Part shown: positions 54,053 to 62,211 of the stretch, in pieces
Numbering within the stretch: position 1 is the stretch's first letter
Layout: each line of letters starts with the position of its first letter
Assembly (NCBI GenBank): GCA_930986425.1
Contig: CAKNJR010000001.1
Location: 186,001 to 250,000, forward strand
Origin: an uncultured Clostridium sp.
GTDB lineage: Bacteria > Bacillota > Clostridia > TANB77 > CAG-508
Length of the DNA stretch: 64,000 nt
Reading direction: 5' to 3'
Position numbers and translations under genes: made by a program
The notes under the pieces: model-generated
Databases searched by the model: none
Seen by the model: the letters and a program-made list of their open reading frames with translations, nothing else
What the model was told of the DNA's origin: nothing

Positions 54053-54886
54053 TTACCTTACAAATTCATTCAAACTTCTAAATTCATATCCTTGATTTTT
54101 TATTTCTTTTATGACTTCGTCTAATATATTGCTATTATCTTTAGAAGTAGCATGAAGCAGCATTATTTCTCCATTATGCAAATTGTCATAAATCTTAGTT
54201 TTGGCATAATCTTCTCTGCCTTGTTTATTTTCCTCCCAATCATCATACGCAAATGACCACATTACTGTTGTATAACCTAGTGTATTTGTATATGCAATGC
54301 TTTCTTCGCTATATTCACCTTTAGGCGGTCTTATATATTTCATTTCGTAATTAAATTTTTCATAAACCGACTTATGTAAATTCATTACTTCCTCTTTAAT
54401 CGTTTCATTATCAAGCCCCGGCATACTTTTATGATTAACAGTATGATTTCCTACGGTATGGCCCTCATCTATCATTCTTTTCACTAAATCTTCACTAGTT
54501 TTCAAATACTGGCCTGTAATAAAAAAAGTTGCTTTCACATCGTTTTCTTTTAAGACATCTAAAATTTTCTCAGTATAGCCTGCCTCATAGCCATTATCAA
54601 AAGTTAAATATATATATTTATATTCATCACTTCCCATTGCCATTCCATTAAATTCATTTATTATTCTTAAATTTTCACTTCCTAAATCAGGTTGTTCATG
54701 ATTCTTTCCTCTTGAAATTCCCCATTCTATTTTTTTAGTACTTAATGCTGTTGAATTTACTTCTAATACTTGAAAATTGTTACTTATTCCAGCAACAAAT
54801 ATTACAAATATAATAAAAGCAAGTAAGCATACTACAACAATAATTTTTATAATAGTTTCATTACACCAAGAACAAAAATTACTCAT
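54053..54886 (-). CDS. pdaA: PdaA-type polysaccharide deacetylase
   Basis: 277-residue NodB-fold deacetylase with an N-terminal membrane anchor (about 12-33). The PdaA signature LTFDNGYEAGYT (94-105, catalytic Asp97) and metal His148 and His152 in GNHTVNH are present, as are YIRPPKGEYSE and MLLHATSKDN. PdaA deacetylates N-acetylmuramate on the way to muramic delta-lactam in spore cortex. Position ahead of yqfC-yqfD supports a sporulation role. Confidence 0.9.
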   Translation of the reverse strand: MSNFCSWCNETIIKIIVVVCLLAFIIFVIFVAGISNNFQVLEVNSTALSTKKIEWGISRGKNHEQPDLGSENLRIINEFNGMAMGSDEYKYIYLTFDNGYEAGYTEKILDVLKENDVKATFFITGQYLKTSEDLVKRMIDEGHTVGNHTVNHKSMPGLDNETIKEEVMNLHKSVYEKFNYEMKYIRPPKGEYSEESIAYTNTLGYTTVMWSFAYDDWEENKQGREDYAKTKIYDNLHNGEIMLLHATSKDNSNILDEVIKEIKNQGYEFRSLNEFVR

Positions 54887-54951
54887 ACAATTACCTCCTT
54901 TGTAATTATATGAGTAACTTTTATTTATATGAAATTAAATTTTTTGTTTCC

Positions 54952-55461
54952 TTAATCATTTTCTAATAATTTTTTTCTTAAAGTATCTGTTTCAATAATT
55001 GAAATTTCTGTTTCAATACTATCAAGTTCATATAGCAAATAGCTATATCCATTATTTAATTCAGTTAATTCTTTAAAACATTTATTTCTTTTTTTAACAA
55101 TTTGTGAATACTCCGTTTCTTTTAGTATTTCATTAAATCTATCATTGTATTTATCATCATCATATCTCTCGATACGCTTCTTTTTTCCTAAAATAGATTT
55201 TTTTACAACAGTATTTGCTTGTTCTTCTTTGGCTATAATATAGCCTGCTTCTACCTCAAACCCTCTAAGCTGTACATCTAATTTGTTATATTCTTCTATT
55301 AAATCTTTATTTTCTTTTGTATTTGTCATTAAAGTTAAGTAATTAATAATTTGCTGTTTTCTCACATATAATCTTTTAAGTTTTTCATTTTCATTTAACA
55401 TTTTTTGTACATCATCTTTTATGCTCATTAGTTCTTTTTGCTCGTCTTGAGTAAGTTTCAT
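54952..55461 (-). CDS. 169-aa coiled-coil protein, function unknown
   Basis: Charged, Lys/Glu-rich helical protein with two coiled-coil-like stretches (about 10-75 and 105-165) and no motif I recognise. Of two near starts, ATG 55461 is 7 nt after GGGG and is preferred to 55467. It is 65 bp upstream of pdaA on the same strand and divergent from the XRE gene. Confidence 0.6.
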   Translation of the reverse strand: MKLTQDEQKELMSIKDDVQKMLNENEKLKRLYVRKQQIINYLTLMTNTKENKDLIEEYNKLDVQLRGFEVEAGYIIAKEEQANTVVKKSILGKKKRIERYDDDKYNDRFNEILKETEYSQIVKKRNKCFKELTELNNGYSYLLYELDSIETEISIIETDTLRKKLLEND

Positions 55462-55554
55462 ATTCATTCCCCTTTCTTTTTAACCACCTATGCTTAATTT
55501 TAAAGTATAAAAAGATGATAGAATTTTCAAAATAAATTTATAGGCGGTGATTTT

Positions 55555-55836
55555 TTGAAAAACATTACTAACAAACGAAAATACAGTAAAGAACTTGATG
55601 GTAGACTTAATACTGTTGGAAAAAACATTAATTTGAAAAGAAGTGAATTAAAGTTATCTAGGCAAAAACTTTCTGACAAACTTATGCTTTTAGGCATAGA
55701 TATTTCGACACAGTCAATCTACGATATTGAAGTAGGTAAGCGAACTGTTTTAGATTATGAATTATGTGCCCTAGCAAAAGTATTAAACACATCAGCCGAT
55801 GAACTTTTAAATTCTTTTAAGAAAAAGCTAGATTAA
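55555..55836 (+). CDS. XRE-family helix-turn-helix protein
   Basis: 93 residues. The HTH domain spans about 22-85 (IGKN-type VGKNINLKRSELKLSRQKLSDKLMLL, QSIYDIEVGKRTVLDYELCALAKVLNTSADELL). The start is TTG 55555, with GGCGGTGA upstream; no ATG fits. It lies divergent from the coiled-coil gene, whose promoter it may regulate. Target unknown. Confidence 0.8.
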   Translation: MKNITNKRKYSKELDGRLNTVGKNINLKRSELKLSRQKLSDKLMLLGIDISTQSIYDIEVGKRTVLDYELCALAKVLNTSADELLNSFKKKLD

Positions 55837-55891
55837 ATTTAACAGTTTTTTCCATTCAAAAATCATTCTTTCTATATTTGGTTTTATAGTT

Positions 55892-55912
55892 GACGATATG
55901 TCGTCTTTTTTT
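55892..55912 (+). terminator. Terminator of the XRE gene
   Basis: Short stem GACGA/TCGTC (55892-55896 with 55901-55905), 4-nt loop, followed by seven T. Confidence 0.65.
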
Positions 55913-56112
55913 ATCTTTCGTTTACCAAAAGAATAAATTATTAACTAGAGCAAAATAAGTTTTGAAAAAATCACTATATTATGTTGCCATAATTTTACAT
56001 TCCCATTATATAACAAAAGTATACTGATGTCAATTATTTTTTACAATAATTTCCATTAACCGTATTTTGATGTTTTTTATCGTTACTTCATAATTTTATG
56101 CAAATTAAATTT

Positions 56113-56167
56113 GAGGACATATCCCTAAAACAGTAAATTTACTAACCTGTCTTAGAAATATGTCCTC
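56113..56167 (-). repeat. Palindrome downstream of adhE
   Basis: 21-bp arms (56113-56133 and 56147-56167), 13-nt loop. All three arm mismatches become G-U pairs only in the minus-strand transcript, i.e. in the adhE 3' UTR. Arms carry GAGGACATAT and ACAG. The T-run is weak, so it is more an RNA structure or REP-like unit than a classical terminator. Confidence 0.7.
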
Positions 56168-56206
56168 CTAAATTACATAAAATTCTAGAAATCAATAAGT
56201 TTAAAT

Positions 56207-56232
56207 AATTTTCAAAAAAGGTCCGTCCCCAA
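56207..56232 (-). repeat. 3' repeat, copy 2 (GGGGACGGACCTTTTTTGAAAA type)
   Basis: Minus-strand reading TTTGGGGACGG then ACCTTTTTTGAAAATT; matches 12617-12642 except for one inserted G and one substitution. It lies 21 bp after the adhE stop. Confidence 0.7.
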
Positions 56233-56252
56233 ATGAAAATCAACTAAAAAAA

Positions 56253-58850
56253 TTATTTACCATAGTAACTATCTAATAATATTTGTTTAATTTCACTTAC
56301 TAGTGGTACTCTTGGATTTGCTGATGTACATTGGTCTTCAAATGCTCTATCTGCTAAAATATCTACTTTAGCAAGCCATTCTTTTTCATCAATTCCAGCC
56401 TCTTTAAATGATTTTGGAATACCTACATCTGCTCTCAATTTATCTACTTCCCTAACTAATGACTCTAATCCTTCATCATCTGTAAATGCTGGGAAGTTCA
56501 TTCTTCTTGAAATTTCTGCATATTTATGTTTTGCAACATAATATTCATATTTTGGGAATGACACAAATTTTGTTGGGTCATCCACTCCATTATATTTAAT
56601 TACATATGGAAGTAAAATTGCATTTATTCTTCCATGTGGTAAATGGAATTCAGCACCAATTTTATGTGCCATTGAGTGGCATACGCCTAAGAATGCATTT
56701 GTAAATGCCATACCAGCTATTGTACTAGCATTGTGCATTTTTTCTCTTGCATATTTGTTACTTCCATCATTGTACGCATCTCTTAAATTTTTAAATACTA
56801 ATTCTACTGCTTTTTCAGCTAATCCATCTGTATAATCTGATGCCATATTTGATACATAAGCTTCTAGTGCGTGTGTTAAAACATCCATACCTGTATCAGC
56901 AGTGATACTCTTTGGAAGACTCATAACTAAGTCAGTATCAACAATTGCAACATCAGGTGTTAATTCATAATCTGCTAATGGATATTTTTTATTTTTCTCT
57001 TTATCTGTTATTACAGCAAAAGATGTAACTTCTGAACCTGTTCCTGAAGTTGTAGGTATTGCAACCATTTGAGCTTTAGTGCCTAATTTAGGGAACTTAT
57101 ATGTTCTTTTTCTAATATCCATAAATTTAAGTTTCATTCCTTCTATATCTGCATCTGGATGCTCATAGAATAGCCACATTCCTTTTGCAGCATCTATTGG
57201 ACTACCACCACCAAGTGCAATAATAACATCTGGCTGGAAGTTATTCATCATTTCAACACCTTTTTTAATTGTTTCAAAAGATGGGTCTGATTCTACCTCT
57301 GCAAATATTTGTGAATGTACATATTTTTCTCTTTTTCTTAGGTAATATAGAACTTTATCTACATAACCTAACTTAACCATTCCTTCATCAGTTACTATAA
57401 AAGCTTTAGTAATATCAGGCATTTTCTCTAAATATTGAAGTGAGCCTGCTTCAAAATATATTTTATTTGGAATTTTAAACCATTGCATATTAACTCTCCT
57501 TTTTGCTACTCTTTTAATATTTATTAAATTAACACTTGAAACATTTGATGTTGTTGAATTTCCTCCAAATGTTCCACATCCAAGTGTAAGTGAAGGCATA
57601 TTTGTGTTGTATATATCTCCAATTGCACCATGAGTAGAAGGTGAGTTTACTATAATTCTTCCAACTTTTACTTTTTTTGAAAATTCTTGTATAACCTCTT
57701 CATTTTCTGAATGAATTACTGCTGAATGTCCCATTCCACCAAATTCAATTAGTTTTTCTGCTAAATCAATACCTTCTTTAGAATCTTTAACTACATAATA
57801 TGCTAGAACTGGGCTTAATTTTTCCTTAGAGAATGGATATTCAATTCCAACTCCATTTTCTTTTAAAACTAATACTTTTGTTTCTTTTGGTACTTCTATA
57901 TCTGCCATTTTTGCAATAAAATATGGAGATTTACCAACTACAAAGCTATTAAGTTTATCTTCATCAAACATTTTCTCTCTTAATTTCTTTGTTTCATCGG
58001 CATTTAAGAAATAACATCCCGCTTCCTTCATAAGCTTTTCAAATTCTTCATGAATTTCTTTATCTACAATTACAGATTGTTCAGAAGCACAAATCATACC
58101 ATTATCAAAAGATTTAGACATAACTAAATCATTTACTGAAGTTTTTAATTTAGCTGATTTTTCAATATAGCAAGGAACATTTCCAGGACCAACTCCAAGG
58201 GCTGGTTTTCCGCATGAATAAGCTGCTTTAACCATACCTGTTCCACCTGTTGCAAGAATCAAATTAACATCTGGATGATTCATAAGCATATTAGTTGCTG
58301 TTATAGATGGCTTTTCAATCCATAAAATACAATCTTTAGGTGCTCCAGCAGCCACAGCAGCATCTCTAACAATCTCCGCTGCACGAGTACTACATTTTTG
58401 AGCACTTGGATGAAATCCAAATATTATAACATTTCTAGTTTTTGCTGAAATAAGTGATTTAAACATAACTGTTGATGTTGGATTTGTTACTGGTGTTACA
58501 CCTGCAATTATTCCAACTGGTTCTGCAATTTCTTCATATCCTTCTTCTTCATTTTGGCTAACTACGCCAACTGTTTTATCATATTTTATACTGTGATAAA
58601 TATATTCTGTTGCAAACATATTCTTAGTTATTTTATCTTCATATATTCCTCTATCTGTTTCTTCAACCGCAAATTTTGCAAGTTCCATGTGATGTTCTTC
58701 ACCAGCCATAGACATTGCTTTTACTATTCTATCAACATCCTCTTGTGATAGTTTCATGTACTCCTCAGATGCTTTTTTAGCTCTTTTTACCAAGTCATCA
58801 ATCATTTTCTTGATTTCTTGTTCCTCTTTTTCAGTAATTTCTTTTGCCAT
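56253..58850 (-). CDS. adhE: Bifunctional acetaldehyde-CoA/alcohol dehydrogenase AdhE
   Basis: 865 residues. The N-terminal aldehyde dehydrogenase (1-440) converts acetyl-CoA to acetaldehyde, with catalytic Cys in GMICASEQS (about 257). The C-terminal iron alcohol dehydrogenase (about 455-865) has GGGSPIDAAKGMW, PTTSGTGSEVT and metal ligands in HALEAY, HSMAHKIGAEFHLPHG. It regenerates NAD+ by making ethanol in fermentation and forms spirosomes. A perfect palindrome lies 20 bp before the start and may be an operator (Rex-type control is common for adhE). Confidence 0.97.
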   Translation of the reverse strand: MAKEITEKEEQEIKKMIDDLVKRAKKASEEYMKLSQEDVDRIVKAMSMAGEEHHMELAKFAVEETDRGIYEDKITKNMFATEYIYHSIKYDKTVGVVSQNEEEGYEEIAEPVGIIAGVTPVTNPTSTVMFKSLISAKTRNVIIFGFHPSAQKCSTRAAEIVRDAAVAAGAPKDCILWIEKPSITATNMLMNHPDVNLILATGGTGMVKAAYSCGKPALGVGPGNVPCYIEKSAKLKTSVNDLVMSKSFDNGMICASEQSVIVDKEIHEEFEKLMKEAGCYFLNADETKKLREKMFDEDKLNSFVVGKSPYFIAKMADIEVPKETKVLVLKENGVGIEYPFSKEKLSPVLAYYVVKDSKEGIDLAEKLIEFGGMGHSAVIHSENEEVIQEFSKKVKVGRIIVNSPSTHGAIGDIYNTNMPSLTLGCGTFGGNSTTSNVSSVNLINIKRVAKRRVNMQWFKIPNKIYFEAGSLQYLEKMPDITKAFIVTDEGMVKLGYVDKVLYYLRKREKYVHSQIFAEVESDPSFETIKKGVEMMNNFQPDVIIALGGGSPIDAAKGMWLFYEHPDADIEGMKLKFMDIRKRTYKFPKLGTKAQMVAIPTTSGTGSEVTSFAVITDKEKNKKYPLADYELTPDVAIVDTDLVMSLPKSITADTGMDVLTHALEAYVSNMASDYTDGLAEKAVELVFKNLRDAYNDGSNKYAREKMHNASTIAGMAFTNAFLGVCHSMAHKIGAEFHLPHGRINAILLPYVIKYNGVDDPTKFVSFPKYEYYVAKHKYAEISRRMNFPAFTDDEGLESLVREVDKLRADVGIPKSFKEAGIDEKEWLAKVDILADRAFEDQCTSANPRVPLVSEIKQILLDSYYGK

Positions 58851-58869
58851 AATACCTTCCTTTCACAAT

Positions 58870-58886
58870 TGAATTGTATCAATTCA
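58870..58886 (-). promoter_or_regulatory. Palindromic operator candidate in the adhE leader
   Basis: TGAATTG-TAT-CAATTCA, a perfect 7-bp inverted repeat, extended by flanking TCACAA/TTGTGA-like words. It lies 20-36 bp before the adhE start. Half-sites resemble, but do not match, the Rex consensus TTGTTAA-N4-TTAACAA. Confidence 0.45.
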
Positions 58887-59070
58887 CAACTAATTGTATT
58901 TTAATTAGAAAAGTTAAACTGTGAATTGTAACATTTAATTCTCTAAATTAAATATTGTGTCATTAATTTTATGTAACGCTTTTTATAAATTAGCTTACTT
59001 TGAATTATATATGAAAGAAATGAAAAAGTAAATAAAAAATAGTACTTTTCTTTTATTCCTTACACATATA

Positions 59071-59113
59071 AAAACAAGACTGACTAGGAATCATTTTCTT
59101 CCTAGTCAGTCTT
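59071..59113 (-). terminator. Terminator of the 163-aa coiled-coil gene
   Basis: Perfect 15-bp stem (59076-59090 with 59099-59113), 8-nt loop, followed on the minus strand by GTTTTTA. It is 80 bp after the stop at 59194. Confidence 0.9.
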
Positions 59114-59193
59114 TTACTTTAAACTTATTTATTAAGCAAAACTTTAAAAATTTATATTTTATTCATATCTTCAAAATCAAAAATCTAATATTG

Positions 59194-59685
59194 TTATCTT
59201 TCATCGTCATTACAGTCATCTTTTGTTATATTCAAGCCCTGTATAGATTTTGAACTATTTCTGTCCATAGAATTATTTGTTTGCCTATTTGCATTATCTG
59301 CCTGACCACCAGAATTTCTAACTCTATTTAATTGACCTTTTTTAGTATTTATAGAACTTGCCTCTTTTATCCATTCTAAATATAATCCGTATTTACTTCT
59401 TTCTTCGCTATTGTCAGCTTTTTGATACTTTCCTAATAATTCTGTCCTTAATATATCACTTTCGTTCTTATCTTCTAATAATCTTGCTAGCATTTGTTTT
59501 AATCCATTTAATTGTTCTCTTTTTTCTGCTTTTTCAGTCTCAAGCGCCCTTTCCTCCATTAATTCTTTTGCCGTATATGGTCTATTACGTACATTACTAT
59601 CAATTCCATCAATCTGTCTTTCTATATTTTGCATATCATGTAAAATACCTTCCATATCCATTAAAACACCAATTGACCTGCTCAT
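59194..59685 (-). CDS. 163-aa hydrophilic coiled-coil protein, function unknown
   Basis: Glu/Lys/Arg-rich helices to about residue 120 (NIERQIDGIDSNVRNRPY, EERALETEKAEKREQLNGLK), then an Asn/Gln/Ser-rich disordered tail ending DDCNDDER. No family recognised. It lies 45 bp after the pseudouridine synthase gene and ends at a strong terminator, so it is last in that operon. ATG 59685 follows GAAAGGAAA. Confidence 0.6.
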   Translation of the reverse strand: MSRSIGVLMDMEGILHDMQNIERQIDGIDSNVRNRPYTAKELMEERALETEKAEKREQLNGLKQMLARLLEDKNESDILRTELLGKYQKADNSEERSKYGLYLEWIKEASSINTKKGQLNRVRNSGGQADNANRQTNNSMDRNSSKSIQGLNITKDDCNDDER

Positions 59686-59730
59686 AATTCATTTCCTTTC
59701 ATATTAAAAATTTTGCTCCAAACTTTTTTG

Positions 59731-60432
59731 TTATTTTGTTTCATTTATCTTACCTTGTATTTCATTTTCATATAACAATTTCCACATTCCCTTTGGCTCT
59801 GGTAAATCTATAAAACTCATTTCTTCTTTTGTTGTTGGGTGAACTATTGTTAGCTTATATGCCCATAAGCAAATACCAGTTCCTGCTCCTCTTCCATGAT
59901 ATTTACTATCACCATATATTGCATGCATTCTACTTGAAAGTTGAACGCGAATTTGATGATGCCTTCCTGTATGCAAATTTATTCTTAGAATTGAAAGATT
60001 CTCTTTTTTATTATATCCTAATACTTCATAATCCAAAACCGCTTCTCTCGCATTCTTCTTGGTTGGTTTTACTACATAGCTTGTATTATTCTTTTCATCT
60101 TTCCACAAATAATCTACAAGTATGTCTTTTTCTTTTTCCATTTTGCCATTACATATAACTAAATATTCTTTTTTAAAAGTTTTATTTCTTACTTCTTCGC
60201 TTAATCTTGATGCAGCTTTTGAAGTTCTCGCAAATACCATTACTCCACCAACTGGTCTATCTAGTCTATGTACTAAACCCAAATACACATTTCCTGGCTT
60301 TTGATATTTTTCTTTTATGTATCCTTTAACTAAAGTTAACATATCTTCATCACCAGTTTTATCTGATTGCGATGGTATATTTACTATTTTTTCTACTACT
60401 ATTATGTGATTATCTTCATATAAAATTTTCAT
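59731..60432 (-). CDS. RluA-family pseudouridine synthase
   Basis: 233-residue RluA/RluD-type enzyme without an S4 domain. The catalytic Asp58 is in HRLDRPVGG; TSKAASRLSEEVRN and LHTGRHHQIRVQL are family motifs. RNA target unknown (23S rRNA or tRNA). Its start overlaps the last base of the CYTH gene, so the two are translationally coupled. Confidence 0.88.
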   Translation of the reverse strand: MKILYEDNHIIVVEKIVNIPSQSDKTGDEDMLTLVKGYIKEKYQKPGNVYLGLVHRLDRPVGGVMVFARTSKAASRLSEEVRNKTFKKEYLVICNGKMEKEKDILVDYLWKDEKNNTSYVVKPTKKNAREAVLDYEVLGYNKKENLSILRINLHTGRHHQIRVQLSSRMHAIYGDSKYHGRGAGTGICLWAYKLTIVHPTTKEEMSFIDLPEPKGMWKLLYENEIQGKINETK

Positions 60433-61034
60433 TATATCTTCCTATTCTTTAATTCTTTTTCTAATTCTACTTCTGCTTTTTTCACAAAATAATTATCTGT
60501 ATATATTGGAATATTATAACTATTTAAAGTTTGTTTTAATTTATCTATTGTATTTAATTTCTCATTGTTCTCACTTAATTCAACTTCTATAAGATTATCT
60601 CCATCTTTTATATCCTTAATCGCAAAAGAAAAACCTTCCTTTTCATAAACTTTATCCAGCTCGTATATTTGCATTATTTCTTCGTAACCTATCGCTTGTA
60701 AAAATTTCTTTGCATCCTCTAAATTTTCCACCTTAACATCAAATATTTCTTGATTTAATATTACTCCACTTTTATCGATTTCTTTTCTTTTAAATGTAAT
60801 TAACTTGGTTTCAATATTCTCAGTAAAGTTTTCTATATATCTAACAAGAATGGCTTTTGCTAATATTTCTCTACAAGTCATTTCATTCAGCTTTAAACTT
60901 TTAGGGATAAAATATGCATCTTCCATTTTAAATTCCTCTATTAGCTTAAATCCTTTCTCCTTAATATTAGCTATAAAGTCTTCCATAGAACCTTTAATTT
61001 TTACAGTTATTTCATTATCTTGTTTTGCAGGCAT
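60432..61034 (-). CDS. CYTH-like domain protein
   Basis: 200 residues with CYTH/triphosphate-tunnel features: an ExE-like start (EITVKIKGS), TFKRKEID, FDVKVENLEDAKKFLQAIGY and NLIEVELSE. Acidic and basic residues alternate as in tunnel strands. Such proteins hydrolyse triphosphates or cyclise ATP; substrate not predictable. It overlaps the RluA-type gene by one base (stop/start overlap). Confidence 0.7.
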   Translation of the reverse strand: MPAKQDNEITVKIKGSMEDFIANIKEKGFKLIEEFKMEDAYFIPKSLKLNEMTCREILAKAILVRYIENFTENIETKLITFKRKEIDKSGVILNQEIFDVKVENLEDAKKFLQAIGYEEIMQIYELDKVYEKEGFSFAIKDIKDGDNLIEVELSENNEKLNTIDKLKQTLNSYNIPIYTDNYFVKKAEVELEKELKNRKI

Positions 61035-61115
61035 ATATTTACCTCTTTCACTTAATATTTCTTATATGTCAATTATATAAATTCATTTTATGACTGTCAA
61101 TTATAATCTTTTATT

Positions 61116-61979
61116 TTACTCTTCCCATCTACCATAAATTCCACAAGGTAAAATCAATTTTGAATTAGTCATAGGTAAACCTAATTCTCCATGGCTAAAC
61201 TTACCACCAACTTTTTTAGAAATGTTTATTCTTAACAAATTTTCTAAAACTTGACTTGAAATTCCTGTTGTATATGAATTAATTAAGAAAAATAAAGGTT
61301 TATCTGAAAGTACATTCATACATAGTTCTACTAAATCAGCTATATTTTCTTCAAACTTCCATACCTCACCATTTGCTCCTCTTCCATAAGAAGGTGGATC
61401 CATAATTATTCCATCATATTTATTTCCTCTTCTGATTTCTCTGTTAACAAATTTTACAACGTCATCAATTAAAAATCTAATTGGCCTTTCCCTTAATCCT
61501 GATGATGCTACATTTTCCTTTGCCCATTCGCACATTCCTTTTGAGCTATCTACATGGCAAACAGAGGCGCCAGCTTTTAAACAAGCCACACTAGCACCTC
61601 CGGTATAAGCAAATAAATTTAATACTTTTATTTCTCTATTGCTATTTCTTATTTTGTTCATCATCCAATCCCAATTTACTGCCTGCTCTGGGAAAATACC
61701 AGTATGCTTAAATCCCATTGGTTTAATATTGAAAGTTAAATCTTTATATTTAATCTGCCAAGATTTTGGTAATGGTTTAATAAAATTCCAATTTCCACCA
61801 CCAGTGTTACTTCTATTATATTTGGCATTTGCATTCTTCCATTTTTCAGGAAAAGTTTTTTCTTTCCATATTATTTGTGGGTCTGGTCTTATTAGTGTAA
61901 TATTTCCCCATCTTTCTAGTTTTTCGCCATTTGCCATATCTAGTATTTCGTAATCTTTCCAATTATTTGCTACGTCCAT
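61116..61979 (-). CDS. Class I SAM-dependent rRNA methyltransferase (RlmI-like)
   Basis: 287 residues. Rossmann methyltransferase domain with motif I VLNLFAYTGGASVA (~118), the acidic HVDSSKGMCEWAKEN and motif IV MDPPSYGRG. It resembles COG1092 (RlmI/YccW) 23S rRNA cytosine-5 methyltransferases but lacks the PUA domain. ATG 61979; its SD AGGAGGG overlaps the stop of a 34-aa ORF upstream. Confidence 0.85.
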   Translation of the reverse strand: MDVANNWKDYEILDMANGEKLERWGNITLIRPDPQIIWKEKTFPEKWKNANAKYNRSNTGGGNWNFIKPLPKSWQIKYKDLTFNIKPMGFKHTGIFPEQAVNWDWMMNKIRNSNREIKVLNLFAYTGGASVACLKAGASVCHVDSSKGMCEWAKENVASSGLRERPIRFLIDDVVKFVNREIRRGNKYDGIIMDPPSYGRGANGEVWKFEENIADLVELCMNVLSDKPLFFLINSYTTGISSQVLENLLRINISKKVGGKFSHGELGLPMTNSKLILPCGIYGRWEE

Positions 61980-61987
61980 TTTCCCTC

Positions 61988-62092
61988 CTACAACGTACTA
62001 AGTACTTGTACAAACTGATATAAAAGTGAAAACAATATTGCTTGTACAATTACAGAACTTATTACTAAACCTGTTATTATTTTTTTGCTCAT
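61988..62092 (-). CDS. 34-aa hydrophobic peptide coupled to the methyltransferase
   Basis: ATG 62092 behind AGGAGGGG, TAG at 61988. Peptide: MSKKIITGLV then a hydrophobic helix (residues 5-27) and a short tail. Its stop codon lies in the SD of the downstream methyltransferase gene, so the genes are translationally linked. Could be a membrane microprotein or a leader peptide. Not recognised. Confidence 0.55.
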   Translation of the reverse strand: MSKKIITGLVISSVIVQAILFSLLYQFVQVLSTL

Positions 62093-62211
62093 AATCCCCT
62101 CCTAATAACTTAAGTATACTAAATTATATTCAGGGCTTATCCTATTTATTACTTAATTCGTCTCTCATTTTCTGCGTTTTTTCTCACTTTTATTCGCATT
62201 CTAACTTTGTA

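Larger units (their letters stand above)
55837..56252. other. Gene-free 416-bp interval between the XRE gene and adhE
   Basis: Holds a short terminator after the XRE gene, an AT-rich stretch, the 55-bp palindrome at 56113-56167 and the second copy of the 3' repeat at 56207-56232. No ORF with a credible SD was found. Confidence 0.7.
58851..59193. other. Gene-free 343-bp region upstream of adhE
   Basis: Contains the palindrome at 58870-58886, three TGTGAATTG-like words (58862-58889 in the inverted sense, 58920-58929), AT-rich spacer and the terminator of the upstream gene at 59071-59113. No ORF with SD seen. Confidence 0.6.
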
